From: Ruminococcus sp. AM22-13
GTDB lineage: Bacteria; Bacillota; Clostridia; Lachnospirales; Lachnospiraceae
Assembly (NCBI RefSeq): GCF_003471165.1
Contig: NZ_QRIL01000036.1
Coordinates: 1-33,489, forward strand
Length of the DNA stretch: 33,489 nt
Reading direction: 5' to 3'
Below the pieces are notes generated by a model. It worked only from the letters and a program-made list of their open reading frames with translations, made no database searches and was not told where the DNA came from. Positions within the stretch are counted from its first letter, which is position 1. Each line of letters begins with the position of its first letter. Below are positions 31,812 through 33,489 of this stretch, piece by piece. The translations under genes and the position numbers were made by a program.

Positions 31812-31895
31812 ATGTTGGTATTCCAAATGCGTAATGTAGATAAAACATCTACTGTTTTGAAACAGACTAAAAACAGTGATTACGCAGATAAATAA
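31812..31895 (+). CDS. ermBL: ErmBL leader peptide of erm(B) (27 aa)
   Basis: AGGAGGG precedes the ATG at 31,812. The 27-residue product starts MLVFQMRNVDKTSTVL and ends SDYADK, identical to what I recall for the ErmBL leader. In established work, a ribosome carrying a macrolide stalls with the Asp10 codon in its P site (Val9-Asp10-Lys11) and the change in RNA folding exposes the erm(B) start. The intact leader indicates inducible regulation rather than a constitutive deletion form. Confidence 0.93.
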   Translation: MLVFQMRNVDKTSTVLKQTKNSDYADK

Positions 31896-31995
31896 ATACG
31901 TTAGATTAATTCCTACCAGTGACTAATCTTATGACTTTTTAAACAGATAACTAAAATTACAAACAAATCGTTTAACTTCTGTATTTATTTACAGA

Positions 31996-32020
31996 TGTAA
32001 TCACTTCAGGAGTGATTACA
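31996..32020 (+). promoter_or_regulatory. RBS-sequestering hairpin of erm(B)
   Basis: TGTAATCACT (31,996-32,005) pairs perfectly with AGTGATTACA (32,011-32,020) around TCAGG. The stem buries the ribosome binding site AGGAGTG and the first start-codon base. It is the final stem of the attenuation leader between ErmBL and Erm(B). Confidence 0.85.
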
Positions 32021-32757
32021 TGAACAAAAATATAAAATATTCTCAAAACTTTTTCACGAGTGAAAAAGTACTCAACCAAATAATAAAACAATTGAATTTA
32101 AAAGAAACCGATACCGTTTACGAAATTGGAACAGGTAAAGGGCATTTAACGACGAAACTGGCTAAAATAAGTAAACAGGTAACGTCTATTGAATTAGACA
32201 GTCATCTATTCAACTTATCGTCAGAAAAATTAAAACTGAATACTCGTGTCACTTTAATTCACCAAGATATTCTACAGTTTCAATTCCCTAACAAACAGAG
32301 GTATAAAATTGTTGGGAATATTCCTTACCATTTAAGCACACAAATTATTAAAAAAGTGGTTTTTGAAAGCCGTGCGTCTGACATCTATCTGATTGTTGAA
32401 GAAGGATTCTACAAGCGTACCTTGGATATTCACCGAACACTAGGGTTGCTCTTGCACACTCAAGTCTCGATTCAGCAATTGCTTAAGCTGCCAGCGGAAT
32501 GCTTTCATCCTAAACCAAAAGTAAACAGTGTCTTAATAAAACTTACCCGCCATACCACAGATGTTCCAGATAAATATTGGAAGCTATATACGTACTTTGT
32601 TTCAAAATGGGTCAATCGAGAATATCGTCAACTGTTTACTAAAAATCAGTTTCATCAAGCAATGGAACACGCCAAAGTAAACAATTTAAGTACCATTACT
32701 TATGAGCAAGTATTGTCTATTTTTAATAGTTATCTATTATTTAACGGGAGGAAATAA
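32020..32757 (+). CDS. erm(B): Erm(B) 23S rRNA adenine-N6 methyltransferase
   Basis: The 245-residue enzyme dimethylates A2058 of 23S rRNA using S-adenosylmethionine and gives resistance to macrolides, lincosamides and streptogramin B. Visible motifs: SAM motif I EIGTGKG at 35-41, acidic SIELD at 56-60, the catalytic NIPYHL at 100-105, and the C-terminal helical domain ending NGRK. Length and sequence match Erm(B). Against the form I remember it has Phe12 (usually Leu), Asn100 (Ser in some alleles), Arg118 (His), Glu at the K-H-A-K position (MEHAK) and Ile for Val near 226. The leader controls it post-transcriptionally. Its AT-rich composition differs from the transfer genes. Confidence 0.97.
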   Translation: MNKNIKYSQNFFTSEKVLNQIIKQLNLKETDTVYEIGTGKGHLTTKLAKISKQVTSIELDSHLFNLSSEKLKLNTRVTLIHQDILQFQFPNKQRYKIVGNIPYHLSTQIIKKVVFESRASDIYLIVEEGFYKRTLDIHRTLGLLLHTQVSIQQLLKLPAECFHPKPKVNSVLIKLTRHTTDVPDKYWKLYTYFVSKWVNREYRQLFTKNQFHQAMEHAKVNNLSTITYEQVLSIFNSYLLFNGRK

Positions 32758-32761
32758 TTCT

Positions 32762-32893
32762 ATGAGTCGCTTTTTTAAATTTGGAAAGTTACACGTTACT
32801 AAAGGGAATGGAGATAAATTATTAGATATACTACTGACAGCTTCCAAGAAGCTAAAGAGGTCCCTAGCGCCTACGGGGAATTTGTATCGATAA
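32762..32893 (+). CDS. Short ORF after erm(B), fusion fragment (43 aa)
   Basis: ATG at 32,762 follows GGGAGGAAATAATTCT and overlaps the end of the Erm(B) module by context only (four bases after its stop). The product starts MSRFFKFGKLHVTKGNGDKL and ends NLYR at a TAA within the palindrome centre. The same frame continues after that stop into the topoisomerase tail, so this is the front part of an interrupted frame. ORFs of this kind regularly follow erm(B) in plasmids and transposons. No function is evident. Confidence 0.55.
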   Translation: MSRFFKFGKLHVTKGNGDKLLDILLTASKKLKRSLAPTGNLYR

Positions 32894-32925
32894 GGGGTAC
32901 AAATTCCCACTAAGCGCTCGGGACC
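32859..32925. repeat. 28-bp imperfect palindrome downstream of erm(B)
   Basis: The arm 32,859-32,886 and its complement 32,898-32,925 match in 24 of 28 positions, with an 11-base centre (TCGATAAGGGG). I recall this palindrome after erm(B) in many Gram-positive elements. It holds the in-frame TAA between the 43-residue ORF and the topoisomerase tail, and probably marks an old recombination junction. Confidence 0.85.
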
Positions 32926-32938
32926 CCTTGTAGGAAAA

Positions 32939-33187
32939 TGTCCTAAGTGTGGCAACAATATTGTATTAAAAAAATCGTTTTATGGTTGTTCAAATTATCC
33001 TGAATGTAAGTTTACTTTAGCTGAACATTTTAGAAAGAAAAAACTAACCAAAACGAATGTAAAAGAATTACTGGAGGGAAAAGAAACCCTGGTAAAAGGA
33101 ATCAAAAACAAAGAGAAAAAGCCCTACAATGCCGTTGTAAAAATTGGGGAAAAGGGATATATTGATTTTATCTCTTTTTCAAAATAA
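32939..33187 (+). pseudogene. C-terminal fragment of a type IA topoisomerase (Inc18 plasmid topB-like)
   Basis: The frame gives a zinc-ribbon module (CPKCGNNIVLKKSFYGCSNY followed by PECKF), then a basic region and the ending KGYIDFISFSK. This is the C-terminal zinc-finger end of bacterial topoisomerase III-type proteins such as the one on pAMbeta1/pSM19035 plasmids. The catalytic domains are absent; the frame merges with the palindrome upstream without a proper start. It is a relic that travels with erm(B). Confidence 0.75.
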
Positions 33188-33191
33188 ACAT

Positions 33192-33219
33192 AAAAGCCCT
33201 TTAAAGAGGGCTTTTATAT
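33192..33219 (+). terminator. Terminator after the topoisomerase tail
   Basis: AAAAGCCCT (33,192-33,200) pairs with AGGGCTTTT (33,207-33,215) with a six-base loop and an AT-rich flank. Confidence 0.8.
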
Positions 33220-33222
33220 ATT

Positions 33223-33285
33223 AATCACAAATCACTTATCACAAATCACAAGTGATTAATCACAAATCACTTGTGATTTGTGATT
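33223..33285 (+). promoter_or_regulatory. Nine contiguous WATCACW heptads: omega-type operator/centromere
   Basis: The 63 bases divide exactly into nine 7-bp units: four direct copies of WATCACW, one inverted, two direct, two inverted. The omega protein of Inc18 plasmids (pSM19035, pAMbeta1) binds unspaced WATCACW heptads in direct or inverted orientation at the promoters of delta, omega and copS, which also act as partition sites. Just downstream GATACAAT could be a -10. No omega, delta, epsilon or zeta gene is inside the window. Confidence 0.85.
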
Positions 33286-33318
33286 CTTAATGATACAATA
33301 TTACTATGTTTTAGCTTT

Positions 33319-33358
33319 AAAGGCTCGTACAGACTATATGTTTTGTGCGGGCTTTTTT
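33319..33358 (+). terminator. Hairpin with T-run just after the heptad promoter
   Basis: AAAGGCTCGTACA (33,319-33,331) pairs with TGTGCGGGC plus T-run (33,344-33,358), with G-T pairs. It would end or attenuate transcripts started at the heptad-bearing promoter. The stretch to the window end has no gene with a credible ribosome binding site. Confidence 0.55.
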
Positions 33359-33426
33359 CATACCCGAAAAAATTTAAAAAATTTTTCAAAAGAGGTCATT
33401 AAATCACACCTAGCTGTCCTTATATG

Positions 33427-33460
33427 GTAAGCGATGAATAATCGTAAGCGATGAATAATC
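33427..33460. repeat. Perfect 17-bp tandem repeat
   Basis: GTAAGCGATGAATAATC occurs twice in direct contact (33,427-33,443 and 33,444-33,460). It lies in the non-coding tail of the plasmid-derived segment. Its role is unknown. Confidence 0.9.
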
Positions 33461-33489
33461 ATCCGGTCACGACTTCCAGGGAACTTTAA

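Larger units (their letters stand above)
11465..33489 (+). mobile_element. Tn916-family ICE carrying erm(B), left part
   Basis: From about 11,465 every gene is on the plus strand, and the order Orf23, Orf22, Orf21 (FtsK), oriT, Orf20 (MobT), Orf19-like, ArdA, Orf17, Orf16, Orf15, Orf14, Orf13 is that of Tn916. Arm-type repeats resembling the Tn916 integrase DR2 sites lie at 11,537-11,557. Cargo comprises a surface adhesin at the left, two cassettes inside the transfer module, and an ABC/erm(B)/plasmid segment at the right. No xis, int or right end is present, so the element runs past the window. The exact left base is not determined; it lies between about 11,455 and 11,535. Confidence 0.9.

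Noticed and set aside
31996..32020. AATCACT and AGTGATT in the erm(B) RBS hairpin look like two inverted omega heptads
   Set aside because: Only two separated units are present, and the stem is fully explained by the known erm(B) attenuation mechanism; probably coincidence.
33223..33285. CRISPR-like array
   Set aside because: Units are 7 bp, contiguous and in mixed orientation, with no spacers; the omega operator explains them.
33290..33430. 46-codon ORF starting in the promoter region after the heptads
   Set aside because: It has no ribosome binding site, runs through the hairpin with the T-run, and shows no recognisable protein features.

Overview
The window joins a Lachnospiraceae-type Firmicutes chromosome (about 1-11,465) to the left two-thirds of an integrative and conjugative element (ICE; about 11,465 to the right edge). 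The host assignment rests on family content: an Rpn nuclease tail, an ECF-type sigma factor with a DUF4179 anti-sigma partner, a PadR/SEDS pair, a U32-like protein, and a flavodoxin/cupin/aldo-keto reductase redox cluster. The genus is not provable from this sequence; a Blautia- or Ruminococcus-like gut commensal is my inference.

Chromosomal part, almost all on the minus strand: the tail of an Rpn-type nuclease (3-347); a sigma factor and its DUF4179 partner (401-2081) lying between two homologous Rpn tails and terminators; a PadR regulator coupled to a SEDS (FtsW/RodA-like) protein with an N-terminal helical prefix domain (2530-4395); an XRE regulator with a helical repeat domain (4571-5629); a YgiT-type zinc-finger protein without a visible toxin, a U32-like protein and a small coiled-coil protein (5889-7277); an IS1182-like transposase remnant (7421-7600); a MATE exporter (7838-9187); a decayed aldo-keto reductase; a carboxymuconolactone decarboxylase-cupin fusion; and a flavodoxin (10831-11301). 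The MATE and flavodoxin genes share a 42-bp upstream element (34/42 identical).

ICE part, all on the plus strand: integrase-arm-like repeats (11,537-11,557) lie near the left end. The cargo starts with a 1016-residue thioester/SpaA/VaFE surface adhesin with an SPKTG anchor. The Tn916-type transfer module follows in canonical order: two DUF961 proteins (Orf23/Orf22), the FtsK-like coupling ATPase (Orf21), an oriT hairpin, the MobT relaxase (Orf20), small membrane proteins, tandem ArdA antirestriction proteins (Orf18), TcpE (Orf17), the VirB4 ATPase (Orf16), a VirB6-like membrane protein (Orf15), a lysozyme-NlpC/P60 hydrolase (Orf14) and TcpC (Orf13). Two AT-rich accessory cassettes, each with its own promoter and an identical terminator, sit inside this module.

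Downstream of the transfer genes are a small membrane-protein/XRE cluster, a BceA-like ABC ATPase with a truncated BceB-like permease, and an erm(B) macrolide-lincosamide-streptogramin B (MLSB) resistance module with its leader peptide and RBS-sequestering hairpin. Downstream of erm(B) lie a palindrome, a topoisomerase tail and nine contiguous WATCACW heptads. These heptads match the operator/centromere of the omega protein of Inc18 plasmids, marking the erm(B) segment as plasmid-derived. The xis/int end of the ICE is outside the window. The most distinctive points are the chimeric right side (ICE, half an ABC transporter, Inc18 plasmid fragment), the repeated promoter-gene-terminator cassettes, and the unusual PadR-controlled SEDS protein.
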